Shown: piece by piece, positions 15,448 to 25,087 of the stretch
Position numbering within the stretch: position 1 is the first letter of the stretch
Layout of the letters: every line of letters begins with the position of its first letter
Assembly (NCBI GenBank): GCA_003164955.1
Contig: PLRW01000027.1
Coordinates: forward strand, 1 to 41,072
Origin: Actinomycetota bacterium
GTDB lineage: Bacteria; Actinomycetota; Actinomycetes; Streptosporangiales; Streptosporangiaceae
Direction of reading: 5' to 3'
DNA: 41,072 bases
Position numbers and translations under genes: made by a program
Notes under the pieces: generated by a model
What the model was told of the DNA's origin: nothing
The model's input: the letters and a program-made list of their open reading frames with translations, nothing else
Databases searched by the model: none

Positions 15448-18400
15448 ATGCCGGAAATGACGGACGAACCTCAGGACGATGTGCTTGATCAGGCGGCACA
15501 GTCCATGGCGGCGGCCCCCGGGGAAACCGGGGCGAGCGGCCCAGCAGGGGCGACGGTGGGTGATCTGACCGGTTTCCTGCGTGCGTACTACCGGCACGCC
15601 ACCGCCGAGGACCTCGCTGCCTTCGGCGCGGAGCGGGTCGCCGCGGTCGCGGCCCGGCACGTGGCCCTGGCCGTGCAGCGCCCGCAGGGCCGGGCGCTGG
15701 TCAGCGTCGCGGACGCGGTCGCCGGGCCCGTCCCGGCCGGCCCGGCGAGTGCGCCCGCCGCCATCACGTCGTCCAGCCCGGTGCGGATCGTCGTCGACAT
15801 CGTCACCGACGACATGCCGTTCCTGGTCGATTCGGTGACGATGGAGCTGAACCGGCACCGGGCGAACATCAACCTGATCCTGCACCCCCGGCTCGTCGTG
15901 CGCCGGGACGTCACCGGCAGGCTGCACGGTGTGGTCGGCAGCGTGAACCGCGCCCCGGCGGTGCCCGGTGAGATCACCGAATCCTGGATTCACGTCGAGA
16001 TCACCGGGCTGCGCGACCGCGTTTCCCGGGCCGCCCTGGAGGCGGGACTGCGGCAGGTCCTCGACGACGTCCGGGTCACGGTCGAGGATCAGCCCAAGAT
16101 GATCGCGGCCGCTGCCTCGCTGGCCGTCAGCATGGCCGGGGACGAAGTGAGCCTGCCGCTGCCGGGGCGGACCGAACCGCAGTCGCTGAACGGCCGCGAT
16201 ACGGAAGCCGGCGAACTGCTGAGCTGGCTGGCCGACGGGCATTTCATCTTCCTCGGCTACCGGGAGTACGACCTGGTGCCGGGCGACGACGGCGAGGCGC
16301 TGCGCGCGGTACCCGGCACCGGGCTCGGCTTCCTGCGGCACGACCGGCAGGGTTCCGAGTCGTTCGCGGCGCTGCCCGCCGACATCAGGGCCAAGGCGCG
16401 GGAGCCGCACCGGCTCGTCCTGGCCCAGGGCAATTCGCGGTCCACCGTCTACCGGAGCAAGTACCTCGACTACGTGTCGGTCAAGAAACTTGGCCGGGAC
16501 GGCCGGGTGATCGGCGAATGGCGGTTCCTCGGCCTGTACACCCACTCCGCCTACACCGAGAGCATTGCCCGCATCCCCGTGCTGCGCGGCAAGCTCGCCG
16601 CCGTCCTGGGCGCCGCGGGGGTTACTCCCGACATCCACGACGGCAACGACCTCATCGAGATCCTGGAGAACTACCCGCGCGAGGAACTGTTCCAGATCTC
16701 CACCGGCCAGCTGACCGAGATCGCGATGGCCGTGCTGCGGCTGCGCGAGCGCAAGCAGACCCGGCTGTTCCTGCGCCGGGACACCTACGGGCGTTACATT
16801 TCGTGCCTGGTGTACCTGCCCCGGGACCGCTACACGACCGCGGTCCGGCTGCACGTCCAGGAGATCCTGCGCGTGACCCTGCACGGTGCCTCGGTCGACT
16901 ACAGCGCGATGGTGGGGGAGTCGGCGCTGGCCCGGCTGCACGTCGTCGTGCGCGGCGAGCGCGGGCGGCCGCTGCCCGACGTGGACGCCGCGGCGCTGGA
17001 ACGGCGGATCGCGGCGGCGGTCCGCACCTGGGATGAGGACCTCGAAGAGGAGGCGCTGCGCACGCTGGGCCAGCAGCGGGCCCGGCTGGTCCTGGGCCAG
17101 TTCGCCGCCGCCATCCCGGAGACGTACAAGACCGACGTGACCGCGGCCGACGCCGTCGGCGACCTCGGCCGCATCCTGCAGCTGCGCGAGTCCGGCGACT
17201 CGTTCGCGGTCCGGTTGCGCGACGACGACAACCCCGGCGGCCAGTGGCGGCTGCGCGTGTACCGGTCGGGGGCGCCGGTGATCCTCTCCGATGTGCTGCC
17301 GCAGCTTCAGCACATGGGGCTCGAGGTGGTCGACGAGCATCCCTACGAGTTCGCCGCGCCCATCGGCTTGGATGCGGGCGGTACGGATGCGGGCGGTACG
17401 GATGCGGGCGGTACGGATGCGGGCAGCATCGATGCGGGCGGTACGGAGCCGTTCTGGATCTACGACTTCGGGCTGCGTGCCGAGACGACGGCCTGGAAGG
17501 AGCGCTCCCGCCACGACGGCGGCAAGGAACAGTTCGAGCAGGCCCTGTGCGCGCTGTGGCGGAACGAGATCGAGGATGACGGCTTCAACGCGCTGGTCCT
17601 CGACGCCGGGCTGACCTGGCGAGAAGTCGTCGTCCTCCGGGCCTACGCACGGTACCTGCGCCAGGCCGGGAACCGGTTCAGCCAGGGCTACATTCAGCGG
17701 GTGCTGCGCTCGAACGCCACGGTCACCCGGCTGCTGGCCCGCCTGTTCGCCTCCCGGTTCGACCCGGCCCGGCAGCGCGGCCAGGCCGAGCGCAGCGAGG
17801 CGATCGTGGAGGAGATCCGCGGCGAGCTGGACGAGGTCGTAAGCCTCGACCACGACCGGATCCTCCGGTCCTACCTCGCGCTGATCGGTGCGACGCTGCG
17901 GACGAACTACTATCGCTCGGCGGGCCCGGGGCCGGCCCCGGGCAAGTACCCGGACGGCGGGTCGGCCTGTGTGCCGCCCGCGCACGCGCCGTACCTGGTC
18001 GTCAAGCTCGACCCGGGCCAGGTGGACAGCCTGCCCGCGCCGCGGCCCACGTTCGAGATCTTCGTGTACTCGCCCCGGCTGGAGGCTGTGCATCTGCGGT
18101 TCGGCCGGGTGGCCCGCGGCGGCCTGCGCTGGTCGGACCGGCTGGAGGACTTCCGCACCGAGGTGCTCGGTCTGGTCAAAGCGCAGGAGGTGAAGAACGC
18201 GGTCATCGTCCCGTCCGGGGCCAAGGGCGGTTTCGTGTGCAAGCAGCTGCCCGATCCCGGCGACCGCGAGGCCTACCAGGGCGAGGTGCTCGCCTGCTAC
18301 AAGATGTTCATCAGCGCCATGCTCGACGTGACCGACAACGTGGACGGTGAGCGGGTCCGCCCGCCACGCGACGTGGTCCGGCACGACGGCGATGACCCGT

Positions 18401-20535
18401 ACCTGGTGGTCGCGGCGGACAAGGGGACTGCGACCTTCTCCGATGTGGCCAACGAGATCGCGGTCAGCTACGGGTTCTGGCTCGGTGACGCCTTCGCCTC
18501 CGGGGGCTCGGAGGGCTACGACCACAAGCGGATGGGCATCACCGCGCGCGGCGCGTGGGAGTCGGTGAAGAATCATTTCGCCACGCTCGGCATGAACCCG
18601 GCCACCGACGAGTTCACCGTCGTCGGCATCGGTGACATGTCCGGCGATGTGTTCGGAAATGGGATGCTGCTGTCGTCCACCATCAAGCTGGTGGCGGCGT
18701 TCGACCACCGGCACGTCTTCCTCGATCCCGATCCCGATCCCGCCGCCAGCTTCGCCGAACGGCAGCGGCTGTTCGCGATGGCCCGCTCGTCCTGGGCCGA
18801 TTACGACCGGTCGCAGATCTCGCCCGGGGGCGGCGTCTGGCCGCGCAGTGCGAAGTCAGTGCCGCTGTCGCCCCAGGCGCGGGTGGCGCTCGGCGTCGAT
18901 GACGCGGTGCTGGCCCTGTCCCCGGACGAGCTGATCTCCCGCATCCTGACCGCGCCCGTCGACCTGCTGTGGAACGGCGGCATCGGCACGTACGTCAAGG
19001 CCACCAGCGAGCCGCAGACGGCCTGCGGTGACCGGTCCAACGAGGCGGTCCGCGTCAACGCGTCACGGCTGCGGGCCCGGGTCCTGGCCGAGGGGGGGAA
19101 CCTCGGCCTCACCCAGGCCGCCAGGATCGAGTTCGCGCTGGGCGGCGGGCTGGTCGACACCGACTTCATCGACAATTCGGCCGGCGTCGACACCTCCGAC
19201 CACGAGGTCAACATCAAGATCCTGCTGGACCGGGCCGTCCGGGACAGGGAGATCTCGCACGATGCGCGCAACCACCTCCTGCAGGAGATGACCGACGAGG
19301 TCGCCGCGCTCGTGCTGCGGCACAACTATCACCAGAACATGGCGCTGGCCACCGCGCGGTCCCAGGCCCCGCAGATGCTGCACGTGCACGCGCGTTACCT
19401 GCGCATGCTGGAGCGCGGCAAGCGGCTGCGCCGTGGCCAGGACGCCGTGCCGGGGGAGAAGGAGATCGCCGAGCGCCGGTCGGCGGGCATGGGCCTGGCC
19501 AACCCGGAGCTCGCGCTGCTGCTCGCGCACACGAAGATCGCCGCGGGCGAGGAGGTACTCGCATCCGGCCTGGCCGACGACCCATACCTCCGCCGCGAGC
19601 TGACCGCATACTTCCCCGCGCCGTTGCGCGCGTCCCAGGCCGGCCGGATGCAGACGCACCCGCTGCGGCACGAGATCATCACCACCTCGGTGGTCAACGA
19701 GATGGTGGACACGTCCGGCACCACGTTCGCGTTCCGGCTGAACGAGGAGACCGGCGCGTCGGTGCCGGACATCACCCGGGCCTGGCTGGTGACGCGCGAG
19801 GTCTTCGCCATGCGCGACTTCTGGCAGCAGGTCACCGCGCTCGACGCCGTGGTGGACATCGGCACGCAGATCACCCTGCTGCTGGAAGGGCGCAAGCTGG
19901 TCGAGCGGGCGTGCCGGTGGCTGCTGTACAACCGGCGGCCGCCGGTCGACATCAGCGGCGCGGTGAACTACTTCGGCAGCGGCGTCCTGGCCGTGCGCTC
20001 GGGCCTGCCCAAGCTGCTCGCCGGCCGGGACACGCAGACCTTCGAGGAGCGGCGGGACGCGTACATCGTACGCGACGTGCCCGCGGGCCTGGCCGAGACC
20101 GTGGCCGGCATGGTGTCGTCGTATTCGGCGTTCGACATCGTGGAAAGCGCCGCGGCCACCTCGCGCGGGGTGGAGGAGACCGCGGAGGTCTACTTCGATC
20201 TGGCCGACCGGCTGCAGATCGCCCGGCTCCGGGACCGGATCACGGCGCTGCCCCGTGACGACCGGTGGAGCAGCATGGCCCGGGCGGCCATCCGGGATGA
20301 CCTGTACGCGGCGCACGCCGCGCTGACCCGCGACGTCCTGGGTGCCACCGGGCCGGGCACGCCCGAAGCGCGCCTCGCCACCTGGACCGAGCAGAACGCG
20401 GCGGCCGTCGGGCGGGCGACCCGGACCCTGGGGGAGATCTGGGAGAGCGAGCGCTTCACGTTCACCACCCTGTCGGTCGCGCTGCGCGCCGTCCGGGCCC
20501 TGGTAGCCTCCAGCTCCCTCCCCCAGCCAGGCTGA
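15448..20535 (+). CDS. gdh: NAD-specific glutamate dehydrogenase, large (180-kDa) type
   Basis: This 1695-residue enzyme deaminates glutamate to 2-oxoglutarate and ammonium. It belongs to the large NAD-GDH family, with a long N-terminal region carrying ACT-like domains (VDIVTDDMPFLVDSVTMELNR at about 113-133) and RSKYLDYVSVKKLGRDGRVIGEWRFLGLYT. The catalytic core holds GGLRWSDRLEDFRTEVLGLVKAQ and PSGAKGGFVCKQ (about residues 921-932), the NAD-fold segment VVGIGDMSGDVFGNGML, and a C-terminal helical domain. A 15-bp unit repeated five times (17371-17445) adds Asp-Ala-Gly-Gly-Thr repeats at residues 642-666. The ATG has AGGGA about 9 nt upstream; a second ATG follows three codons later. The 3' end faces a minus-strand lipoprotein gene 6 bp away. 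Confidence 0.95.
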   Translation: MPEMTDEPQDDVLDQAAQSMAAAPGETGASGPAGATVGDLTGFLRAYYRHATAEDLAAFGAERVAAVAARHVALAVQRPQGRALVSVADAVAGPVPAGPASAPAAITSSSPVRIVVDIVTDDMPFLVDSVTMELNRHRANINLILHPRLVVRRDVTGRLHGVVGSVNRAPAVPGEITESWIHVEITGLRDRVSRAALEAGLRQVLDDVRVTVEDQPKMIAAAASLAVSMAGDEVSLPLPGRTEPQSLNGRDTEAGELLSWLADGHFIFLGYREYDLVPGDDGEALRAVPGTGLGFLRHDRQGSESFAALPADIRAKAREPHRLVLAQGNSRSTVYRSKYLDYVSVKKLGRDGRVIGEWRFLGLYTHSAYTESIARIPVLRGKLAAVLGAAGVTPDIHDGNDLIEILENYPREELFQISTGQLTEIAMAVLRLRERKQTRLFLRRDTYGRYISCLVYLPRDRYTTAVRLHVQEILRVTLHGASVDYSAMVGESALARLHVVVRGERGRPLPDVDAAALERRIAAAVRTWDEDLEEEALRTLGQQRARLVLGQFAAAIPETYKTDVTAADAVGDLGRILQLRESGDSFAVRLRDDDNPGGQWRLRVYRSGAPVILSDVLPQLQHMGLEVVDEHPYEFAAPIGLDAGGTDAGGTDAGGTDAGSIDAGGTEPFWIYDFGLRAETTAWKERSRHDGGKEQFEQALCALWRNEIEDDGFNALVLDAGLTWREVVVLRAYARYLRQAGNRFSQGYIQRVLRSNATVTRLLARLFASRFDPARQRGQAERSEAIVEEIRGELDEVVSLDHDRILRSYLALIGATLRTNYYRSAGPGPAPGKYPDGGSACVPPAHAPYLVVKLDPGQVDSLPAPRPTFEIFVYSPRLEAVHLRFGRVARGGLRWSDRLEDFRTEVLGLVKAQEVKNAVIVPSGAKGGFVCKQLPDPGDREAYQGEVLACYKMFISAMLDVTDNVDGERVRPPRDVVRHDGDDPYLVVAADKGTATFSDVANEIAVSYGFWLGDAFASGGSEGYDHKRMGITARGAWESVKNHFATLGMNPATDEFTVVGIGDMSGDVFGNGMLLSSTIKLVAAFDHRHVFLDPDPDPAASFAERQRLFAMARSSWADYDRSQISPGGGVWPRSAKSVPLSPQARVALGVDDAVLALSPDELISRILTAPVDLLWNGGIGTYVKATSEPQTACGDRSNEAVRVNASRLRARVLAEGGNLGLTQAARIEFALGGGLVDTDFIDNSAGVDTSDHEVNIKILLDRAVRDREISHDARNHLLQEMTDEVAALVLRHNYHQNMALATARSQAPQMLHVHARYLRMLERGKRLRRGQDAVPGEKEIAERRSAGMGLANPELALLLAHTKIAAGEEVLASGLADDPYLRRELTAYFPAPLRASQAGRMQTHPLRHEIITTSVVNEMVDTSGTTFAFRLNEETGASVPDITRAWLVTREVFAMRDFWQQVTALDAVVDIGTQITLLLEGRKLVERACRWLLYNRRPPVDISGAVNYFGSGVLAVRSGLPKLLAGRDTQTFEERRDAYIVRDVPAGLAETVAGMVSSYSAFDIVESAAATSRGVEETAEVYFDLADRLQIARLRDRITALPRDDRWSSMARAAIRDDLYAAHAALTRDVLGATGPGTPEARLATWTEQNAAAVGRATRTLGEIWESERFTFTTLSVALRAVRALVASSSLPQPG
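17371..17445 (+). repeat. 15-bp repeat, five units, inside the glutamate dehydrogenase gene
   Basis: GATGCGGGCGGTACG is repeated at 17371, 17386, 17401, 17416 (variant ending AGCATC) and 17431, coding for Asp-Ala-Gly-Gly-Thr units with one Ser-Ile variant. It lies between folded segments (EFAAPIGL before, EPFWIYDFGL after), so it probably lengthens a surface loop. Confidence 0.95.
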
Positions 20536-20541
20536 CCGCCC

Positions 20542-21588
20542 TCAGGTGCCGTGGACGAAGGTGGGAACGCCGCTCACGCCGATCACCCGGAGGGTGGCCT
20601 TCTGCGTGGTCGCCGCGGGGTCGAGCGCGATGTAGCTGTACGTGGAGTTCACGTTCAGCCCGTGCTGGAACGGCGGGTGCTTGGCCGGCACCAGGCTCTT
20701 GAATGCGGCCGGCACCTGGATGACCGGCAGCTTGGCCTTGCTGTGCGCGGGCGGCAGGTGGGCCGGCACGGTCGACGTGGCCAGGGTCATGGTGTAGAAG
20801 ACCAGCGCCCCTCCGTCCGTCGTGCGCAGCGCGAAGAACGGGAAGCTGGTTCCCTCCAGCTCCCAGGTGTAACTGTCGTTCTGCGCGGCGACCTGCCGGG
20901 CGATCGCCGTGTTCGCCCGGTACAGCCCGGTGGTCTGCGGGCCGGGCTGGACGACCGGGGCGGCGGCGCTGGACGGGCCGTCGTCCGCGACGGTCGCGTG
21001 TATCGCGCCCACGACGTCCGGCCGCAGCTTCAGCGCCTGGTCCGACGTGGCCAGCGCGGTCGCGTAACCGGCCTTGTCGACCGCCACGTTCAGCGCGGGG
21101 GCGCCCGCGTCGAGCACGGCGGAGCCGCTGAGCGCCCAGGTGACCTCGGCGTCCTGCCGGTCGAACACCAGCAGCGCGGTCTGGGTGGCACCGCCCGTGG
21201 CCGGGCGTTCCGGTACCGTGGCCATGAACCACTGGGGGTACGTGGTCAGCCTCGGCACGTACAGTGTCGGCGGCCCGTAGACCGGGCCGGTCATCAGCTG
21301 CCCGCGGGCGGTGGCCACCGTGTACGTGGCCGAGGTGATGCTGTACTGCGATCCGGTCAGCAGCGACAGGGCCAGCAGCTCATTGTGGTTGGCCAGCGCG
21401 ACCCTATTCGCGGTGACGAACGAGTTGTACACCCCGAGCGCGCTGGCCGGGGTGGGCCCCGTCACCGACGCCGTCGTCGCCGACGCGGCGGTGCCGCAGC
21501 CCTGTACGGACAGCAGTAGCCCGAGCGCAGCCAGTGGGCCGATAATGGCCATGAGCGCACGGGGAATGCCCTTAACAGTCGCATTCAT
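20542..21588 (-). CDS. Predicted secreted lipoprotein of unknown function (DUF8094-like)
   Basis: This is a 348-residue precursor. The N-terminus [31 protein letters not shown] gives a basic start, a hydrophobic helix and a lipobox-like Val-Gln-Gly-Cys, so the mature protein should be anchored outside the membrane. The exported part is rich in Ala/Thr/Val and beta-strand-like: [26 protein letters not shown], then [20 protein letters not shown] and [18 protein letters not shown] recognise it only as an actinobacterial lipoprotein family; no catalytic motif is visible. ATG 21588 has GGTGGA about 7 nt upstream, and the frame stays open beyond it without a better start. It is divergent from prfB and converges with the glutamate dehydrogenase gene. 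Confidence 0.65.
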   Translation of the reverse strand: MNATVKGIPRALMAIIGPLAALGLLLSVQGCGTAASATTASVTGPTPASALGVYNSFVTANRVALANHNELLALSLLTGSQYSITSATYTVATARGQLMTGPVYGPPTLYVPRLTTYPQWFMATVPERPATGGATQTALLVFDRQDAEVTWALSGSAVLDAGAPALNVAVDKAGYATALATSDQALKLRPDVVGAIHATVADDGPSSAAAPVVQPGPQTTGLYRANTAIARQVAAQNDSYTWELEGTSFPFFALRTTDGGALVFYTMTLATSTVPAHLPPAHSKAKLPVIQVPAAFKSLVPAKHPPFQHGLNVNSTYSYIALDPAATTQKATLRVIGVSGVPTFVHGT

Positions 21589-21732
21589 GTTCGTATCCAC
21601 CAGAAACCGGGGGCGTCCCGGCCCCACCCTTGTCTGCACAGTCCAGGCCGGCGTATGGACGGACTCGCTCGGCAGGATACCTGGCTGGTGCCTGCCACCG
21701 TGCCGGCATGCGCCACGAGGCATCGGCTCGCA

Positions 21733-21738
21733 TAGGCT
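21733..21738 (+). promoter_or_regulatory. Possible -10 element for a leaderless prfB transcript
   Basis: TAGGCT ends 7 nt before the prfB ATG and no Shine-Dalgarno is present. No convincing -35 hexamer was found 17-18 bp upstream, so this is weak. Confidence 0.3.
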
Positions 21739-21745
21739 GTCCGCC

Positions 21746-22864
21746 ATGGCAGCTACCGATCCCGCTGATGAGATCTCGGAACTGTCGTCGAAGCTCACCA
21801 GCGTAGAGGCAGTTCTCGATCCCAGCGCCATGCGGGCTGAGGCCGAGAGCCTACGCGAGCAGGCCGCCGATCCGGACCTATGGGGCGATCAGCAGCACGC
21901 CCAGGCGGTTACCCGCCGCCTTTCCTACGTTGAGGGCGAGCTGGCCAGGCTGGAGGACCTGCGGCAGCGGCTGGACGACACCCGGGTGATGTTCGAACTG
22001 GCTGACAGCGAGCACGACGAGCCGACCCGGGCCGAGGCGCAGCGCGACCTGGCCTCCCTGCGCAAGGAGATCGACCAGCTCGAGGTGCGTACGCTCCTGT
22101 CCGGGGAGTACGACGCCCGCGAGGCTCTCGTCTCGATCAACGCGCAGGCGGGCGGGGCCGACGCCGCCGACTTCGCGCAGAACCTGATGCGCATGTATCA
22201 GCGCTGGGCGGAACGGCACGGGTACCCGACCGAGGTGTACGACATCTCCTACGCGGAGGAGGCCGGCATCAAGTCGACCACGTTCGCGGTCAAGGCGCCG
22301 TACGCCTACGGCACGCTCCGCGGCGAGCACGGCACGCACCGTATGGTGCGGATCTCCAAGTACGACAACCAGGGCCGCCGGCAGACCTCCTTCGCCGGCG
22401 TCGATGTGGTGCCGGTGGTCGAGCAGACCGACCACATCGAGGTCAACGAGGACGAGATCCGGGTGGACGTATACCGTTCCAGCGGGCCCGGCGGCCAGGG
22501 CGTCAACACGACCGACTCAGCGGTGCGGATCACCCACCTGCCGACCGGGATCGTGGTTTCCTGCCAGAACGAGCGCAGTCAGATCCAGAACCGTGCCTCG
22601 GCCATGTCCGTTCTGCAGGCCAAGTTGCTGGAGCGCAGGCGCCTGGAGGAGGCTGAGGAAATGGCCGCGCTGCGCGGTGAGATCACCGGAAGCTGGGGCA
22701 CCCAGATCCGCAACTACGTTCTCTACCCCTACCAGAACGTGAAGGACGTGCGGACGGGCATGGAGACGGGGAACACGACGGCCGTCCTGGACGGCGAGAT
22801 CGACGACTTCATAGAAGCCGAAATCCGCTGGCTCCGCCGCGCCCAAAACGGCGAAAAAGACTAG
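21746..22864 (+). CDS. prfB: Peptide chain release factor 2, with altered SPF motif
   Basis: RF2 (372 residues) releases peptides at UGA and UAA codons. The N-terminal helical domain (residues 1-115), the core and the methylated GGQ loop ([20 protein letters not shown] at 249-251) are normal. The codon-recognition tripeptide, expected as Ser-Pro-Phe after HR(L/M)VRI, is Ser204-Lys205-Tyr206 ([15 protein letters not shown]). There is no programmed +1 frameshift site: the first 30 codons are one continuous frame with no internal UGA. The gene ends in TAG, so its own termination would rely on RF1. It heads the conserved actinobacterial prfB-ftsE-ftsX-smpB order. GC-rich inverted repeats follow the stop. 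Confidence 0.95.
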   Translation: MAATDPADEISELSSKLTSVEAVLDPSAMRAEAESLREQAADPDLWGDQQHAQAVTRRLSYVEGELARLEDLRQRLDDTRVMFELADSEHDEPTRAEAQRDLASLRKEIDQLEVRTLLSGEYDAREALVSINAQAGGADAADFAQNLMRMYQRWAERHGYPTEVYDISYAEEAGIKSTTFAVKAPYAYGTLRGEHGTHRMVRISKYDNQGRRQTSFAGVDVVPVVEQTDHIEVNEDEIRVDVYRSSGPGGQGVNTTDSAVRITHLPTGIVVSCQNERSQIQNRASAMSVLQAKLLERRRLEEAEEMAALRGEITGSWGTQIRNYVLYPYQNVKDVRTGMETGNTTAVLDGEIDDFIEAEIRWLRRAQNGEKD

Positions 22865-22940
22865 CCCGGGGGTTGCCCCCCGGGCCAGCAAAGTCCGGGG
22901 GGTCGTCCCCCTGGGCCAGCACAGCCCCCCCGGGCCAGCA
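22864..22940 (+). terminator. GC-rich hairpins and CCCGGGCCAGCA repeats between prfB and a convergent gene
   Basis: GCCCGGGGG/CCCCCGGGC with a short loop (about 22864-22883) and GGGGG-TCGT-CCCCC (about 22896-22912) lie between the two convergent stops. CGGGCCAGCA-like units (one copy TGGGCCAGCA) appear three times. There is no U-run. A bidirectional terminator is likely. Confidence 0.5.
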
Positions 22941-22943
22941 CGG

Positions 22944-23129
22944 TCACAAATTCCCGTGCACCGCCAGGACGGCCAGCAGGACGATCAGCAGAACCGACGC
23001 GATCAGGATGTGCGGAGTGTAATTTGCCTGGGTATGGTGCACTTCCGTCTTGGCTGTCCGGCAGGCTGGACAGCGGCCCTCGCTCACCGGGCCCCCGCAA
23101 CGCGCGCAGATTAGGTGTTCGCAGCTCAA
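22944..23129 (-). CDS. Small zinc-ribbon single-pass membrane protein
   Basis: This is a 61-residue protein. It has two closely spaced Cys pairs, CARCGG and CPAC (with an earlier SCEH), forming a likely zinc ribbon in the first 25 residues. A His-rich linker (TEVHHTQANYTPH) leads to one C-terminal transmembrane helix (ILIASVLLIVLLAVLAVHG). The TTG start at 23129 is supported by GGAAGGA about 6 nt upstream; a longer frame to 23246 has no ribosome-binding site. Similar tiny proteins are found near prfB in actinomycetes, without known function. A membrane-tethered metal-binding or protein-interaction role is inference. Confidence 0.6.
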   Translation of the reverse strand: MSCEHLICARCGGPVSEGRCPACRTAKTEVHHTQANYTPHILIASVLLIVLLAVLAVHGNL

Positions 23130-23377
23130 TGGAAGTCCTTCCGGCCGGTCGTCCCCTGCACTTGGAGCGTTATAGGGCTGTGCTCGCCAGTTTCCCCCTA
23201 CACTGTTCCATTGACTAATCCAGGCTACCCGTTGGGGTGCCACCAATCGCCGCGTCTACGGCGGAACGCCAGGCCACGTGCCGTTTTGCAGGCCATGCGA
23301 GCCCGGTAGGCGCCCGCTGGAACTGTGAAAAGGCGCTTCCGTCCCTCGTCCGTTCCCGACATCGCTGTGATGGTTCT

Positions 23378-24067
23378 GTGATCAATTTCGATAACGTCAC
23401 CAAGATTTACCCGAGCCAGAGCCGGCCCGCTCTGGAGAACGTCAGCATCTCCGTGGAGAAGGGGGAGTTCGTCTTCCTCGTCGGCCCGTCCGGGTCCGGT
23501 AAGTCCACGTTTCTCCGGCTGGTGCTGAAGGAGGAACGGCCGACCGATGGCCGTATCCGGGTGTCCGGCCGGGATCTGGCCCACCTGTCCAACTGGCGGG
23601 TCCCGATGCTCCGGCGGCGGATCGGCTGTGTGTTCCAGGACTTCCGGCTGCTGCCGAACAAGAACGTCTACCAGAACGTGGCCTTCGCGCTCGAGGTGAT
23701 CGGCAAGCCGCGCCGCTTCATCCGCAAGGTGGTGCCCGAGGTGATCGATCTGGTCGGCCTGGAGGGCAAGCACGAGCGGATGCCGGATGAGCTGTCCGGC
23801 GGTGAGCAGCAGCGGGTGGCGATGGCGCGGGCCTTCGTGAACCGGCCCATGATCCTGCTCGCCGACGAGCCGACCGGGAACATCGACCCCGCGACGTCGA
23901 TCGGCATCATGAAGGTCCTGGACCGGATCAACCGGACCGGCACCACCGTCGTCATGGCGACCCATGACGCGGCCATCGTCGACTCCATGCGCAAACGGGT
24001 CATCGAGCTCGAATACGGCAAAGTCGTACGGGACCAGTCTCGCGGTGTGTACGGCCAGGCGTACTGA
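23378..24067 (+). CDS. ftsE: Cell division ATP-binding protein FtsE
   Basis: This is a 229-residue ABC-type ATPase of normal FtsE length, beginning at a GTG ([12 protein letters not shown]). It has Walker [11 protein letters not shown]-loop [24 protein letters not shown], signature [15 protein letters not shown], Walker [13 protein letters not shown] and H-loop [11 protein letters not shown]. With FtsX it forms a membrane complex that activates peptidoglycan hydrolases at division. The GTG at 23378 fits the family length exactly; the frame upstream to 23237 has no family similarity. No clear ribosome-binding site is visible. Confidence 0.95.
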   Translation: MINFDNVTKIYPSQSRPALENVSISVEKGEFVFLVGPSGSGKSTFLRLVLKEERPTDGRIRVSGRDLAHLSNWRVPMLRRRIGCVFQDFRLLPNKNVYQNVAFALEVIGKPRRFIRKVVPEVIDLVGLEGKHERMPDELSGGEQQRVAMARAFVNRPMILLADEPTGNIDPATSIGIMKVLDRINRTGTTVVMATHDAAIVDSMRKRVIELEYGKVVRDQSRGVYGQAY

Positions 24068-24155
24068 CGTGCCGTAGCCTGGCCGCCAGGCGCCGGCGGC
24101 CCCATTCCGCCCGGCCACCGCCATTACGACCGAGTACTGCGAGGGATCAGCCAGC

Positions 24156-25067
24156 ATGCGTGCCCAGTTCGTTCTCCAGGAGATCTGGATCGGCCTGCGC
24201 CGGAATCTCACCATGACGGTCGCGCTCATCGTGGTGGTGGCGATCAGCCTTTCCCTGCTGGGAGTGGGGCTTCTCTTCGTCAAGCAGGTCGACGCGACGC
24301 GCAGCTACTGGCAGGGCAAGGTCGAGCTCTCCATCTACCTGTGCACGGCGCAGAGCGTCAGCGTCCAGTGCAAGCAGAACGGCCCGTCCACCGCCGCCCA
24401 GCGGCAGCAGATCCAGCAAACGCTCACGTCGATGCCGCAGGTCGCCAGCGTTGTCTACCAGTCCCAGCAGCAGGCCTACCAGCAGTTCAAGCAGGAGTTC
24501 TCCAACAACCCGTCGTTCGTCTCCACCGTCGCCCAGGGCGACATACCGGACTCCTTCCAGGTAAAGCTGAAGAACCCGCAGGCGGATTACGGCACTGTCG
24601 CGTCGTCGGTGACGGGCAAGAGCGGCGTGGACTCGGTGATCGACGACCGGTCGATCCTGGCCAAGTTCTACAAACTGCTCGGCGGAGCGCGCAACGCCGT
24701 GGTCATCGTCGCGGTGATTCTGCTGGTCGCGGCGACCCTGCTGGTCGCCAACACGATCCGGCTCTCCGCGTTCAGCCGCCGCCGGGAAACCGGCATCATG
24801 CGGCTGGTCGGCGCGTCGAACTTCTATATTCAGCTGCCGTTCCTGCTGGAGGGCATCATCGCCGGCCTGATCGGCTGGGCGATCTCCGTTGGCCTGCTGA
24901 TTGCCGTGAAGTCGCTGTGGCTGGATACGCTACAGCAGTACTTCACTTTCAATGTGATCCTCAGCGCGGGTGACCTCGTGGAGGTCGTGATCCTCGCGAT
25001 GTGCGTGGGCGTGCTGCTGTGCGGCGCGACGTCGTTCCTCACGCTTCGCCGTTACCTGCGTGTGTGA
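24156..25067 (+). CDS. ftsX: Cell division protein FtsX
   Basis: This is a 303-residue membrane partner of FtsE. The N-terminal MRAQFVLQEIWIGLRRNLTM precedes the first membrane helix (VALIVVVAISLSLLGVGLLFV). A large extracellular domain of about 120 residues follows, Gln-rich around QSQQQAYQQFKQEFSNNPSF. Three C-terminal helices complete it (VIVAVILLVAATLLVANTI, then PFLLEGIIAGLIGWAISVGLL and VVILAMCVGVLLCGATSF), with the FtsX-fold RRRETGIMRLVGAS between the second and third. The extracellular domain would contact RipC-like hydrolases. It starts 88 bp after ftsE and 20 bp before smpB. Confidence 0.95.
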   Translation: MRAQFVLQEIWIGLRRNLTMTVALIVVVAISLSLLGVGLLFVKQVDATRSYWQGKVELSIYLCTAQSVSVQCKQNGPSTAAQRQQIQQTLTSMPQVASVVYQSQQQAYQQFKQEFSNNPSFVSTVAQGDIPDSFQVKLKNPQADYGTVASSVTGKSGVDSVIDDRSILAKFYKLLGGARNAVVIVAVILLVAATLLVANTIRLSAFSRRRETGIMRLVGASNFYIQLPFLLEGIIAGLIGWAISVGLLIAVKSLWLDTLQQYFTFNVILSAGDLVEVVILAMCVGVLLCGATSFLTLRRYLRV

Positions 25068-25087
25068 CATGAACAGACGGGAGGGAC

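Noticed and set aside
12177..18714. Open minus-strand frames of over 1000 codons opposite acetoacetyl-CoA synthetase and glutamate dehydrogenase
   Set aside because: Same artefact of high GC codon use; no domains and low-complexity Arg/Gly/Asp-rich translation.
21746..21840. Programmed +1 frameshift in prfB
   Set aside because: The N-terminal coding region is one continuous frame with no in-frame UGA or slippery CUU UGA.
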